The notes under the pieces were generated by a model. The model worked only from the letters and a program-made list of their open reading frames with translations, was not told the origin of the DNA and did no database searches. Both the position numbers and the translations under genes were made by a program. A DNA stretch of 64,000 nt from Motiliproteus sp963974645 (GTDB taxonomy: Bacteria; Pseudomonadota; Gammaproteobacteria; Pseudomonadales; Balneatricaceae). The stretch's first letter is position 1. Every line of letters begins with the position of its first letter. The stretch spans positions 1 through 64,000 of the forward strand of contig CAXBEA010000002.1 in assembly GCA_963974645.1 (NCBI GenBank), written 5' to 3'. This document shows positions 31,800 through 40,509 of the stretch, piece after piece.

Positions 31800-32145
31800 T
31801 AAATTTCGTAGGTCGCTTATAGATCGGCACAAAAACAAGTTTGATCTCACTTTTTTGGGTGCGTGCCGCACCCCGATCTTCCTGCTATTGTTCTAATCAA
31901 GTTCAATAATGTTATTCAAATTCAACGGTTTTAATCACAATCAATCTCCGCGACGGCATCTTCGCGATGCTGCAGATCTTGCTGGTAAGTTATGCAGCAC
32001 CTGTTGCTACCCTGGCGATGATGGACCGCTCTGGAGCCTCTTCCCGGCACATTGCAGTCAGGACCTTGGTGCACATGCTGCTGCATTGAACTCGCGCGGG
32101 ATCCCCAACGCTAGCCCGAATTTTAGTTAAGAACAGGGGGTACTT
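31800..32145 (+). other. Gene-free stretch with stem-loops, possible leader or small RNA
   Basis: No credible gene. GGGTGCG/CGCACCC (31857-31873) forms a stem-loop enclosed by GATCGG (31822-31827) and CCGATC (31873-31878). Because it sits downstream of an FNR-type box and upstream of a well-initiated small ORF, it may be transcribed. No known riboswitch class recognised. Confidence 0.35.
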
Positions 32146-32286
32146 ATGAGCTGGTTAAACGCTACGATGTTAAAGCTACCGCTAATTTCAAAGTCTGTAC
32201 ATTTGTGGCTTAGACTCCCATACTGGATCTCAGCTCCGGTTATATACCTACCTAGTGAATTCTATTCACTCAAGCGGGAGCATTAA
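32146..32286 (+). CDS. Small hydrophobic ORF (46 aa), possible leader or membrane peptide
   Basis: MSWLNATMLKLPLISKSVHL, then WLRLPYWISAPVIYLPSEF. AGGGGG lies five bases before the ATG, one of the best ribosome sites in the window. The peptide is hydrophobic and aromatic with spaced Lys/Arg/His and could be amphipathic or membrane-inserted. It is followed by an AGTCGC/GCGACT stem-loop and a T-run, and 315 bases later by the dehydrogenase gene. No homologue recognised. Confidence 0.45.
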   Translation: MSWLNATMLKLPLISKSVHLWLRLPYWISAPVIYLPSEFYSLKREH

Positions 32287-32600
32287 GCGGTAAGTCGCCA
32301 TAGAACACCTATCAGCGACTCTGTATCGCCCCCCTTTTTTCTTTAGCCTGTTTTTGTGTTGCTATCTCGTTTGCGAAGTTTAATTTAACGTATTTTTTAA
32401 CTTCCCCTCCTCTTAGTAATTTTTTGCGGCCCTGGTCGCATCCATACGAACGTAATATTTTCGCTGTCGCCTTTGAGCTTAACTTATCGGCACTCTGAAT
32501 TTTTTAAAGCGAATTGTTAGCCCCATATTTTAGATAGCGAACTACTGCTGTAGCACGCGACTACTTGTGTGCGCCCACCCTTTTTAATCAAGGAATTTGT
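32287..32600 (+). promoter_or_regulatory. Untranslated region before the dehydrogenase gene
   Basis: Directly after the small ORF, AGTCGC (32294-32299) can pair with GCGACT (32316-32321), followed by GCCCCCCTTTTTTC. This resembles an attenuator. The remainder is AT-rich and ends in AAGGAAT, the ribosome site of the dehydrogenase. No other gene seen. Confidence 0.35.
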
Positions 32601-33737
32601 ATGACCGATTTAACCTTTGGTGTTATTGGCACCTCCAAAAAAGCAGATGAACGACGGGTTCCACTCCATCCCGAGCATTTTTTGAGATTGCCGGAAGCCA
32701 TCCGCCGGCAACTCACGTTTGAGGAGGGCTACGGCGCACCCTTTGGTATTAGCGACAGTACTATTGCAGAACAGACTGGAGGCATCGCCAGCCGCGAGCA
32801 TATTCTGGCTAACATTGGCCGCGCCATCGTCTCCAAGCCGGTACTTTCCGATTTACAGGCCCTGCGTGAAGGCGGAATTTTGTGGGGTTATGTGCATTGC
32901 GCGCAGCAGCGCGCCATTACCCAAGCCGCCATCGATCGCAAGCTGACACTGATTGCCTTTGAAGATATGTTTGTTTGGAGCCCCAGTGGTCAAGTGGGCC
33001 GTCATACGTTTTATAAAAATAACGAGATGGCGGGCTATTGTGCGGTGCTGCATGCATTGCAACTTAAAGGCATAGACGGCCATTATGGCAACCAACGCAA
33101 AGTGACCATCTTTAGCTTTGGCGCTGTGAGTCGCGGAGCTATCTATGCACTCAAAGCGCATGGCTTTAGGGATATCACCATCTGTATTCAACGCCCCGAT
33201 CACGAAGTGCGTGAAGAAGTGCTCGACTGTCATTATGTACGCGTCCGCCCTGGCGTCGACGACGAACCACGCATGATGGTGGTAGAGCACGATGGCAGCG
33301 CGCGCCCATTACATGAGCTGATCAGCGAAACCGATATTATTATCAACGGCACCTATCAAGAAACCGATTTTCCAATTCACTATGTGACTGAAGCGGAGCG
33401 TGGATGTTTGCGGTCGGGCTGCCTGATCATCGATATCAGTTGCGACGAAGGCATGGGGTTCTACTTTGCCAAGCCCACCAGTTTTAGCCAGCCCATGTTT
33501 AAGGTGGGTGACATTGACTACTACGCGGTAGATCACACCCCCAGCTATTTATGGGAAAGCGCATCGCGCTCTATTTCTGCGGCGCTGTTGGTGCACATTC
33601 CCGCTGTACTCTCTGGGCGTGAAGGTTGGCAAGCCAATGAAACTATTCGACGTGCAATTAATATCGATGAGGGGGTCATTGAAAAACCATCGATCTTGTC
33701 CTTTCAACATCGAGCCGCGCAGTATCCGCATGCGTAG
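32601..33737 (+). CDS. N5-(carboxyethyl)ornithine synthase-like / alanine-dehydrogenase-family oxidoreductase
   Basis: 378 residues from the ATG at 32601 (AAGGAAT upstream). N-terminal AlaDH/PNT domain with FGVIGTSKKADERRVPLHPEHF. Nucleotide-binding half has VTIFSFGAVSRGAIYALKAHGFRDITICIQR. C-terminal stretch is IDYYAVDHTPSYLWESASRSIS. The pattern fits carboxyethylornithine-synthase-type enzymes (reductive joining of an amino acid and pyruvate) better than true alanine dehydrogenase. The reaction is inferred. A BCCT transporter follows on the same strand 177 bases downstream. Confidence 0.7.
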   Translation: MTDLTFGVIGTSKKADERRVPLHPEHFLRLPEAIRRQLTFEEGYGAPFGISDSTIAEQTGGIASREHILANIGRAIVSKPVLSDLQALREGGILWGYVHCAQQRAITQAAIDRKLTLIAFEDMFVWSPSGQVGRHTFYKNNEMAGYCAVLHALQLKGIDGHYGNQRKVTIFSFGAVSRGAIYALKAHGFRDITICIQRPDHEVREEVLDCHYVRVRPGVDDEPRMMVVEHDGSARPLHELISETDIIINGTYQETDFPIHYVTEAERGCLRSGCLIIDISCDEGMGFYFAKPTSFSQPMFKVGDIDYYAVDHTPSYLWESASRSISAALLVHIPAVLSGREGWQANETIRRAINIDEGVIEKPSILSFQHRAAQYPHA

Positions 33738-33914
33738 ACGGCTTGAAGACTAATAAGATAGAGAACGACGGGGCCAGGGTGTCAGGATATTTGAGCACCT
33801 GTCCAATTTAGCTCGGATAAATGTTACCGTATAGAGGTATACCTTAGTAACAACCTGAAACTCAGGTGTTTCTAAGTATTTTCATGGTAATTACGCTGTA
33901 AACAAGAGAGTCCA

Positions 33915-35492
33915 ATGAGTGAACCAACAGACAAATATAGTATAGAGAGTACGGATTACACGATAGGTCAGGACAATGTCCAAAAATGGGGATTTGATAT
34001 CCATAACCCTGTTTTTGGAACCAGTGCTGCTCTGGTGTTAATTTTCCTGTTAGCAACGCTGCTAACAGATTCAACAACCGCAAAAGAGTTTCTTGACGGC
34101 ATCAAGTGGAACATTATCGGTACCTTCGACGTACTTTTCATGTGGTCTGCTAATTTCTTTGTTATTTTCTGCTTATTTCTGATCATTTCTCCGTGGGGCA
34201 AAATTCGTCTGGGAGGCGATGAGGCGAAAGCAGAACACTCAACGATCACCTGGCTAGCGATGCTGTTCGCGGCGGGGATGGGGATTGGGCTGATGTTCTG
34301 GGGTGTTGCCGAACCGGTTGCTTACTTCACCGGCTGGTATGAAACGCCCTTAGGCGTGGAAGCGAGAACGCCTGAAGCCGCCCGCATGGCGTTGGGTGCG
34401 ACTATGTACCACTGGGGTTTACACCCCTGGGCAATCTATGCCGTTGTTGCAGTATCCCTCGCCTTTTTTACCTACAACAAGGGCCTGCCACTCTCCATCC
34501 GCTCTATTTTTTATCCGCTATTAGGTGATCGAGCCTGGGGATGGCCGGGTCATATCATCGATATCCTTGCTGTATTAGCCACGCTCTTTGGTCTGGCAAC
34601 ATCGCTGGGCCTTGGCGCTCAACAAGCGGCAGCCGGCATCCATCACGTATTTGGTATTGAAGCAGGCGTCGGTCTGCAAATACTGGTGATTATTGGCGTT
34701 ACCCTGCTGGCGATCATTTCGGTAATACGCGGCATCGAAGGCGGGGTAAAACTGCTCAGTAACATCAATATGATTATTGCCTTTGTGTTGCTGGTCTTCG
34801 TAGCGCTTTCTGCAGCGGCTATCTCACTGGGTACGATTCCACAGACACTCGGCGCCTACCTGGAAAATATCATTCCATTAAGCAACCCGCATGGACGTGA
34901 AGACGAGGCTTGGTTTCAGGGCTGGACTGTTTTCTACTGGGCCTGGTGGATCTCCTGGTCTCCTTTTGTAGGTATGTTTATTGCTCGTGTATCCAAAGGC
35001 CGTACCATCCGCGAATTTATCATCGCTGTCCTCCTGGTACCGACCAGCGTAACGATAATCTGGATGTCTGTGTACGGTGGCATTGCAATCGATCAGGTGA
35101 TCAACCAGGTTGGCGCGCTGGGGGCCGATGGGCTGACAGAAGTACCGCTGGCCATGTTCCAGATGTTCGATGAACTGGCGATGGGGAGCGCCCTGTCTGT
35201 GATAGCGATAGTACTGGTGCTGGTCTTCTTCATTACCTCGTCAGATTCAGGCTCGCTGGTTATCGATAGCATCACTTCGGGTGGTAAGATTGATGCGCCG
35301 GTCCCTCAGCGAATTTTCTGGGCAAGTACGGAAGGCGCCATAGCAGCGGCACTGCTCTGGATCGGCGGCACAGAATCGATTCAGGCATTGCAAGCCGGTG
35401 CTATCTCTACCGGCCTGCCTTTCACTATCGTGCTGTTGTTGATGTGTCTGAGTCTGGTCTTGGGCTTGCGAACAGAAAAAACTTACAAATAA
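33915..35492 (+). CDS. BCCT-family betaine/choline/carnitine transporter
   Basis: 525 residues and 12 membrane helices. The BCCT signature is present: GMGIGLMFWGVAEPVAYF, then the Trp-rich substrate box WTVFYWAWWISWSPFVGMFIARVSKGRTIREF and ITSSDSGSLVIDSITSGG. Imports a quaternary-ammonium or similar zwitterionic solute with sodium or protons. The N- and C-terminal tails are short, so osmosensing by a long tail (as in BetP) is unlikely. Ends at a UUCG-loop terminator. Confidence 0.92.
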   Translation: MSEPTDKYSIESTDYTIGQDNVQKWGFDIHNPVFGTSAALVLIFLLATLLTDSTTAKEFLDGIKWNIIGTFDVLFMWSANFFVIFCLFLIISPWGKIRLGGDEAKAEHSTITWLAMLFAAGMGIGLMFWGVAEPVAYFTGWYETPLGVEARTPEAARMALGATMYHWGLHPWAIYAVVAVSLAFFTYNKGLPLSIRSIFYPLLGDRAWGWPGHIIDILAVLATLFGLATSLGLGAQQAAAGIHHVFGIEAGVGLQILVIIGVTLLAIISVIRGIEGGVKLLSNINMIIAFVLLVFVALSAAAISLGTIPQTLGAYLENIIPLSNPHGREDEAWFQGWTVFYWAWWISWSPFVGMFIARVSKGRTIREFIIAVLLVPTSVTIIWMSVYGGIAIDQVINQVGALGADGLTEVPLAMFQMFDELAMGSALSVIAIVLVLVFFITSSDSGSLVIDSITSGGKIDAPVPQRIFWASTEGAIAAALLWIGGTESIQALQAGAISTGLPFTIVLLLMCLSLVLGLRTEKTYK

Positions 35493-35509
35493 CTGATAAT
35501 TCGATTTAC

Positions 35510-35536
35510 AAAAGCTCGGTTCGCCGAGCTTTTTTA
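35510..35536. terminator. Rho-independent terminator with UUCG loop
   Basis: AAAGCTCGG-TTCG-CCGAGCTTT followed by TTT; the A-run on the left makes it usable from both sides. It separates the BCCT gene from the convergent exonuclease gene. Confidence 0.9.
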
Positions 35537-35547
35537 TGCCCAGCTTT

Positions 35548-36258
35548 TTATGTCCATAAAGCCTTAACAGCCATCTCTGGACTCAAGTGATGCGCAATCT
35601 GCGCCTGTAACAACTCAGCCGTGGCCAGCGCATCCGTGAGCGCGTTGTGGGCATCGTAATGCGGAAGGTTATAACGTCGGCGGCAATACCCCAGTCGAAC
35701 CGGCTCAAGCGCTTTGTTCATCAGCTTATCAAAGAATCCCTGCTGCCCCTTGAGGATGTTCGCCTCAGTCTCCATCGTATCGATCAACGGGAACAGCAGC
35801 GGTTCATGGAGCAGTTCCAGCACCGCTTTATTAAAGAACTCCCGCTCTATATAACGATAATGAACCACCACCAATTTGCCCTCAATGGCATCCAGCACCT
35901 GATCCAGAATGACCTCAAGAGGGGGGGCTGCTTCCACATCAGAATGGGTAATCCCATGGAACACGATGGACGCCTCGGTCATATCCTGTTGCGGTTTTAC
36001 AATCCAATGCCTGGATTCACCACAATAGATACGCCTGATATCAAAAGGCACCAGACCAATACTGACAATCTCGGAATCCTCTGAAGACAAGCCTGTGGTT
36101 TCAAAATCCAGCGCCACCAGGGGCGCCTGCCCGATCGGGGTTTCGGGATTGATCACCCCCTGGCGATAGAAGTCAGCTACCCTCTGGCTGCTAGCGGAGG
36201 TAGCGCGCTGCCTATAATATTCGACCCAATCCCGGGGTAAATCGCGCCCAGGATTCAG
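35548..36258 (-). CDS. DnaQ-like 3'-5' exonuclease, probable CTG start overlapping the upstream stop
   Basis: DEDDh-type exonuclease: LVALDFETTGL holds the first Asp and Glu, VVHYRYIERE the middle Asp-equivalent region, and YDAHNALTDALATAELL the His/Asp. It removes nucleotides from DNA or RNA 3' ends. The conventional GTG at 36156 would cut off LPRDWVEYYRQRA…SSQRVADFYRQG, a segment that matches the N-terminus of this family. The frame is open to 36300 with no ATG, GTG or TTG. The only candidate upstream is CTG at 36258-36256, overlapping the TGA of the preceding gene (CTGA) and six bases after AGGGAT. This gives 236 residues. Confidence 0.75.
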   Translation of the reverse strand: MNPGRDLPRDWVEYYRQRATSASSQRVADFYRQGVINPETPIGQAPLVALDFETTGLSSEDSEIVSIGLVPFDIRRIYCGESRHWIVKPQQDMTEASIVFHGITHSDVEAAPPLEVILDQVLDAIEGKLVVVHYRYIEREFFNKAVLELLHEPLLFPLIDTMETEANILKGQQGFFDKLMNKALEPVRLGYCRRRYNLPHYDAHNALTDALATAELLQAQIAHHLSPEMAVKALWT

Positions 36259-38177
36259 TTTTTTATCCCTGCTAGGGTGGTATTGGCCGTATAACGGTAT
36301 TTAAGAAAATTCTGCCCCGCACTTAGCACCTGGAACGCCTCTTTCAGGTTGCGACGTTCAAAGCGGGACAAATTATCCGGCTCTATATTGTTATCTGGCT
36401 CCAGCTTCTGATTTACATCATTCGCCTGATGCTTAGCTCTGACAATAGACAGGTACTCCAGCGCATCACTCAGATCCTGAGCATTGCCCTCCGGCAACAG
36501 CTTAGCCGCAATAATATCGTCGAGACGCTCAAACGAATTACGTGCTCTGGATCCTACCGCCAAGGCATGTACCCGAATCACATCGGTCAGCGGTGCCGCG
36601 CCTCTGCGCTTAAGGTTGATGGTATTGTTATGTCGGCCGTCTTTTTCCATCACAAACTCTTTAAAGAAACCCAAGGGCGGCTTGCGCGACAGTGCATTTC
36701 TGGCCAATGCTGCCAGAAACTTGGGATTACCTTTTGCTTGAGTGGCAATATGTCGACGTAAATCAGCGGCCCACTGCTCTCTGCCCCAGACGCCATCCAG
36801 ATCGAAGAAAATTGAGCAGTGCAACAGTGCTTTAGGATCAGGATTGCTGATCCATTGGCTAAACAGGTCCTTCCACTGGCTCAGCGTCAGCTGCCATCTG
36901 GGGTTTGTAGCCATGATGTCACCCGTGCAATAGGCGTAACCGCAGGCGTTCAGACCCTCACATACGAATTGGGTCAGTGCAGCAAAGTATTCACCGTGAA
37001 GATCTTCTGCATAGCTATCATCAAAAATAATGGCATTATCCTGATCGGTAACCAGTAACTGCTCGTCCCTGGCCATAGACCCCAGCGCCAGAAAGCAATA
37101 GGGGATCGGCGGTTTACCCAGGGCATCCTCCGCCAGTTCCAGCAAACGCTGCTTGAAACTGCGCCCGATGACCGACATCGCCGAGCCAATCATATGCGAA
37201 TTGGCATCTTCATTGACCATCCGCACAAAGGCTTCAGGTACCGACTGCGCATAATTGGCGAGCTCTTTAACACTTTGCTGGGCAAAGATGCCTCGGACTA
37301 AAAACAAACTACTCTGGGACTCATAACGAACAATATCCGCTAGGGTAATAACGCCTATCGGCTTCTTCTTTTTCAAAATCGGCATGTGATGCACATTAAA
37401 GCGCAGCATCGCTAACATCACTTCATAGACATAGGCATTTTCATCCAACATCACCATATCGGTGGACATCACCTCGCTGATTGGGGTTTGCAGGTCCAAC
37501 TCTTGCCCTATGACACGGGTAATAAAATCCCGATCGGTAATAATGCCGATCGCTTGCCCATCATCATCTTCAGGGTCACTTTCAATCGGTTTATCGGGAT
37601 CCGTGATCAGTAACGATGAAACCTGCTCCTGGGTCATAATCAACGCCGCTGTACTGATCGCTGTGTTTTTAGTCACCGTCACCACACCGCGCTTGAGCAG
37701 GCATTTTGCTTTATCAGTGGTCAGGTCATTTTTATTGGTCTGATCAGCCACCGACTGGTGCAACAGCGCAGCGTTATCCACTTCAAAATAGTTGGAGAAG
37801 TCCTCATGCTGATCGCAATAATCATTAAACAGGTCGGCGGGGATGCAATACACCAGAGAATCTTCCAGCGCTCGGGTTGGAAAGCGCACTCGGCCACGCA
37901 TCATCAACCCCATCTGACCAAAAATACCCCCCGCATCCAGGCGGTTATAGAGCTCACCATTACGCCGAAAGGTTTCAACCGCACCGCTACGCACCACAAA
38001 CAGATCGTTAACCGGCTCGGCATAATTGAGGATATCGCTACCCGCGACATAGTAAGCAATCTCGACCTGCTTGGCTAAATGGCTTAACGCCTCATCCGGT
38101 AACGCATCAAACGGCGGAAAGCGCTGCAAAAAACGTTGAATCTCTATCTGTTCTGGCTGCACATAACCCCCTGTCAA
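36255..38177 (-). CDS. Cyclic-nucleotide-binding/CBS/DUF294 nucleotidyltransferase-like signalling protein
   Basis: 640 residues. The cNMP-binding-type domain (about 15-135) has VVRSGAVETFRRNG…GGIFGQMGLM. A CBS pair (about 160-300) has ITDRDFITRVIG, VHHMPILKKKKPIGVITLADI. The DUF294 nucleotidyltransferase-like domain (about 345-485) has FLALGSMARDEQLLVTDQDNAIIFDD, with a G-S-x9-D-x-D-like metal site. DUF294 C-terminal domain about 510-630. This architecture links nutrient or nucleotide sensing to an unknown transfer reaction. The exonuclease gene follows with a four-base overlap, as is often seen, suggesting a joint role. Confidence 0.88.
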   Translation of the reverse strand: MTGGYVQPEQIEIQRFLQRFPPFDALPDEALSHLAKQVEIAYYVAGSDILNYAEPVNDLFVVRSGAVETFRRNGELYNRLDAGGIFGQMGLMMRGRVRFPTRALEDSLVYCIPADLFNDYCDQHEDFSNYFEVDNAALLHQSVADQTNKNDLTTDKAKCLLKRGVVTVTKNTAISTAALIMTQEQVSSLLITDPDKPIESDPEDDDGQAIGIITDRDFITRVIGQELDLQTPISEVMSTDMVMLDENAYVYEVMLAMLRFNVHHMPILKKKKPIGVITLADIVRYESQSSLFLVRGIFAQQSVKELANYAQSVPEAFVRMVNEDANSHMIGSAMSVIGRSFKQRLLELAEDALGKPPIPYCFLALGSMARDEQLLVTDQDNAIIFDDSYAEDLHGEYFAALTQFVCEGLNACGYAYCTGDIMATNPRWQLTLSQWKDLFSQWISNPDPKALLHCSIFFDLDGVWGREQWAADLRRHIATQAKGNPKFLAALARNALSRKPPLGFFKEFVMEKDGRHNNTINLKRRGAAPLTDVIRVHALAVGSRARNSFERLDDIIAAKLLPEGNAQDLSDALEYLSIVRAKHQANDVNQKLEPDNNIEPDNLSRFERRNLKEAFQVLSAGQNFLKYRYTANTTLAGIKN

Positions 38178-38284
38178 AGACAGATTTGTCGCCGCACAGT
38201 GGCGACAATCCAGCGGAGACCCAAAAGGCCTGAGCGTTCTTGCTAAATATCAAATGAGGCTGGTATCTACAAAGGCTGTGTACC

Positions 38285-38626
38285 CTAGCCGCAGCACTTC
38301 TTATATTTCTTGCCGCTAGCGCAACTACAGGGATCGTTGCGCAATGGAGACTTATCCCGTTTGACGCTACTCCCTTTGTTAAGCATTGTGGTCAGCTCGG
38401 TGATGGATTCGACCGCATCCTCGCTGCTATCCAGACTGACATTAGCGTGCAGCAGGGCTTGTGCCACTAGCGTTTCGACTTCTTGCTTGCGCGCCTCACT
38501 GGTAACAACCAGTTCCAGCGGGTATTTCTTGCTGCCAACTTTATGGCTAGCCTTGGTCTGGTAACCGAAACTGGTGTGGTTTAGGCGCGCATCCTGGCGA
38601 CCCTTGAAAAAAAACTTATCTGACAT
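38285..38626 (-). CDS. SEC-C metal-binding motif protein (PBPRA1643-like)
   Basis: 113 residues. The C-terminus RNDPCSCASGKKYKKCCG is a SEC-C zinc motif (C-x-C-x8-C-C) like that of SecA. The N-terminus MSDKFFFKGRQDARLNHTSFGYQTKASHKVGS matches the small PBPRA1643-type family. The middle is a mixed helix/strand region. Function unknown. Single gene. Confidence 0.8.
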   Translation of the reverse strand: MSDKFFFKGRQDARLNHTSFGYQTKASHKVGSKKYPLELVVTSEARKQEVETLVAQALLHANVSLDSSEDAVESITELTTMLNKGSSVKRDKSPLRNDPCSCASGKKYKKCCG

Positions 38627-38847
38627 GTCTAATCCTTAATACTTAAAAAGGCAGGGGCTGCAGCACGGCTATCTAATAGCTTGGAATAAATAATGAAGCC
38701 GGAATCAAAGTGGATAAAGTAGGAGTACGACCCATCACTCTATCCACAAAGGAGTCAGGGTTTGTCGCATCATAACACTGACTTTCACTAACAGCTTAAG
38801 CCTCTATCGAATCATGTAGCGGTGGGCACTCGTGGGCGGGTGAATAC

Positions 38848-39219
38848 TTAGGTGAGCAACCAAGCTGTTGCTTCATCCATGTCGAAAAACAGGGCTGTTT
38901 TTACGCCGCAAATGATATGGGCATTGGCTAAGTGCGTGTAGCGGCCTTGCCATTGATCGGTGTTAGCAGGGATAACAATAGCCATTCGTTTGCACTTGGG
39001 AACATCTCTTTTGAAACTAATACCTAGGTTATCTAGATCAATTAGCCCGAGATGCCCTATCTCGGCTAACCGGAAATCAACTAAAGCGCGGTCACAGTTG
39101 CCAAAATAAAGAGGCAGGGAGTCTGATCGGGCAGCTTTTATTTGAGCTATCTCTACAGCGCCTTGCTGCGTCACCCTTACATAGCGACCGTCGTCAGACA
39201 GTTCAACGGTCATAGTCAT
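38848..39219 (-). CDS. SpoIIAA/STAS-like small protein at the end of the pro operon
   Basis: 123 residues, paralogous to the gene at 30920-31288 (shared IKAARS..LPL, a VDFR/FDYR strand, C(K/Q)RMAIV/IALI and a final D/E-x-A-x-x-W-L). It follows proV by 30 bases on the same strand, so it probably belongs to the osmolyte-import transcript. TCTGGAGAACTC provides a ribosome site. Exact role unknown; STAS-like proteins often act as partner-switching or regulatory domains. Confidence 0.65.
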   Translation of the reverse strand: MTMTVELSDDGRYVRVTQQGAVEIAQIKAARSDSLPLYFGNCDRALVDFRLAEIGHLGLIDLDNLGISFKRDVPKCKRMAIVIPANTDQWQGRYTHLANAHIICGVKTALFFDMDEATAWLLT

Positions 39220-39249
39220 TTGAGTTCTCCAGAGTGCAGATATGTCTCG

Positions 39250-40509
39250 CTAGGTCTCTCCTAACACCTTGGCCAGACTGGAACGCGATAACTCGCCACG
39301 CAGCCTGCCCTCCTCGTCCACCACCGGTAATGGGTAATCGGTATCCAGGGTTTCAGGGATAACCGATTCTAACAGCGCATCGGGCGAGATAGCGGTATTT
39401 TCCTCTAGGACATGATCATCCATCAAGCCCTCTTTACCGCTCTTAACTGCGGTTTCCAGCGATTCTTGACTTACCACACCCTGATAGCCTTCTTTCGAGA
39501 CGTAATAACCGTAGTCGCCGGGTAATTTTCTCATCTGGATCAGGGCTTCACCAATAGTCTGGGCAGTAATCCGACAGGCCGGCGGCTTCATCACCGTCTC
39601 AACCGTCAATGCACGGGCACGATTCACATCCTTAACGAAGGCTTCGACATAACTGTCAGCTGGATTAAGCAGAATATCCATCGGTGCTCCCTCCTGTACC
39701 AGCAGCCCGTCTTTAAGAATCGCAATACGATCCCCCAAGCGCAGCGCTTCATCCAGGTCATGGGTGATAAAGATAATGGTCTTGTGCAGGGTTTGCTGCA
39801 GCTCGATCAACTGATCCTGCATCTCACTCCGGATTAACGGGTCTAGAGCTGAGAACGCCTCGTCCATCAACAGTATCTCGGCATCGGTACAGAGTGCCCG
39901 GGCCAGGCCGACCCGCTGCTGCTGGCCACCGGACAACTGTGAAGGATACTGTTCGCCGTAACCGGACAGGCCTACCGTATCCAGCCACTGATTGGCCTTT
40001 TCCAATCGCGTCTTAGTATCTACGCCCTGGACCGTTAAACCGTAGGCGACATTGTCGACTACGGTTCGGTGCGGCATCAGGCCAAAGCGCTGAAACACCA
40101 TCGACATCTTGTGACGACGAAACTGCTCCAGCTCCTTGGTGGAGAGCTTCATCACGTCGACCCCCTCGACCATGATCCGCCCTTCTGTCGGATCAATCAG
40201 CCGATTGAAGTGTCGAATCAAGGTTGATTTACCCGAACCAGACAATCCCATGATGACAAAAATCTCGCCTTTGTTGATGCTGAGGTTAATGTCCTTTAGC
40301 CCCACCGTATGACCCGTCTCGGCCAATATCTCATCTTTAGATTTACCTGCATGCACTAGAGGCATCACGCTGTGCGGCTTGTCGCCAAAAAGCTTATACA
40401 GACCTTCGATCTGAATTAACGGCTGCTCGGTTGCAGCGCGGGATGACTGACCGGCAGCTGCTGTATCCGATTGAGCGTCCGGTGCTTGCTGTTCAGTTAA
40501 ATCAGGCAT
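39250..40509 (-). CDS. proV: Glycine betaine/proline ABC transporter ATP-binding protein ProV
   Basis: 419 residues. Walker A in GLSGSGKSTL, signature SGGQQQRVGLARAL, Walker B ILLMDEAFSALDP and the switch His in IFITHDLDEAL. The C-terminal part (from about 290) is a CBS pair (ETVMKPPACRITAQTIGEAL…PLPVVDEEGRLRGELSR), the ionic-strength sensor region of ProV/OpuA. Drives uptake through ProW. It overlaps proW by eight bases. A long, charged N-terminal extension precedes the ABC domain. Confidence 0.92.
   Translation of the reverse strand: MPDLTEQQAPDAQSDTAAAGQSSRAATEQPLIQIEGLYKLFGDKPHSVMPLVHAGKSKDEILAETGHTVGLKDINLSINKGEIFVIMGLSGSGKSTLIRHFNRLIDPTEGRIMVEGVDVMKLSTKELEQFRRHKMSMVFQRFGLMPHRTVVDNVAYGLTVQGVDTKTRLEKANQWLDTVGLSGYGEQYPSQLSGGQQQRVGLARALCTDAEILLMDEAFSALDPLIRSEMQDQLIELQQTLHKTIIFITHDLDEALRLGDRIAILKDGLLVQEGAPMDILLNPADSYVEAFVKDVNRARALTVETVMKPPACRITAQTIGEALIQMRKLPGDYGYYVSKEGYQGVVSQESLETAVKSGKEGLMDDHVLEENTAISPDALLESVIPETLDTDYPLPVVDEEGRLRGELSRSSLAKVLGET

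Noticed and set aside
31909..32130. 73-codon frame in the long intergenic region
   Set aside because: No ribosome site and low-complexity, non-protein-like sequence; kept as part of a possible leader instead.
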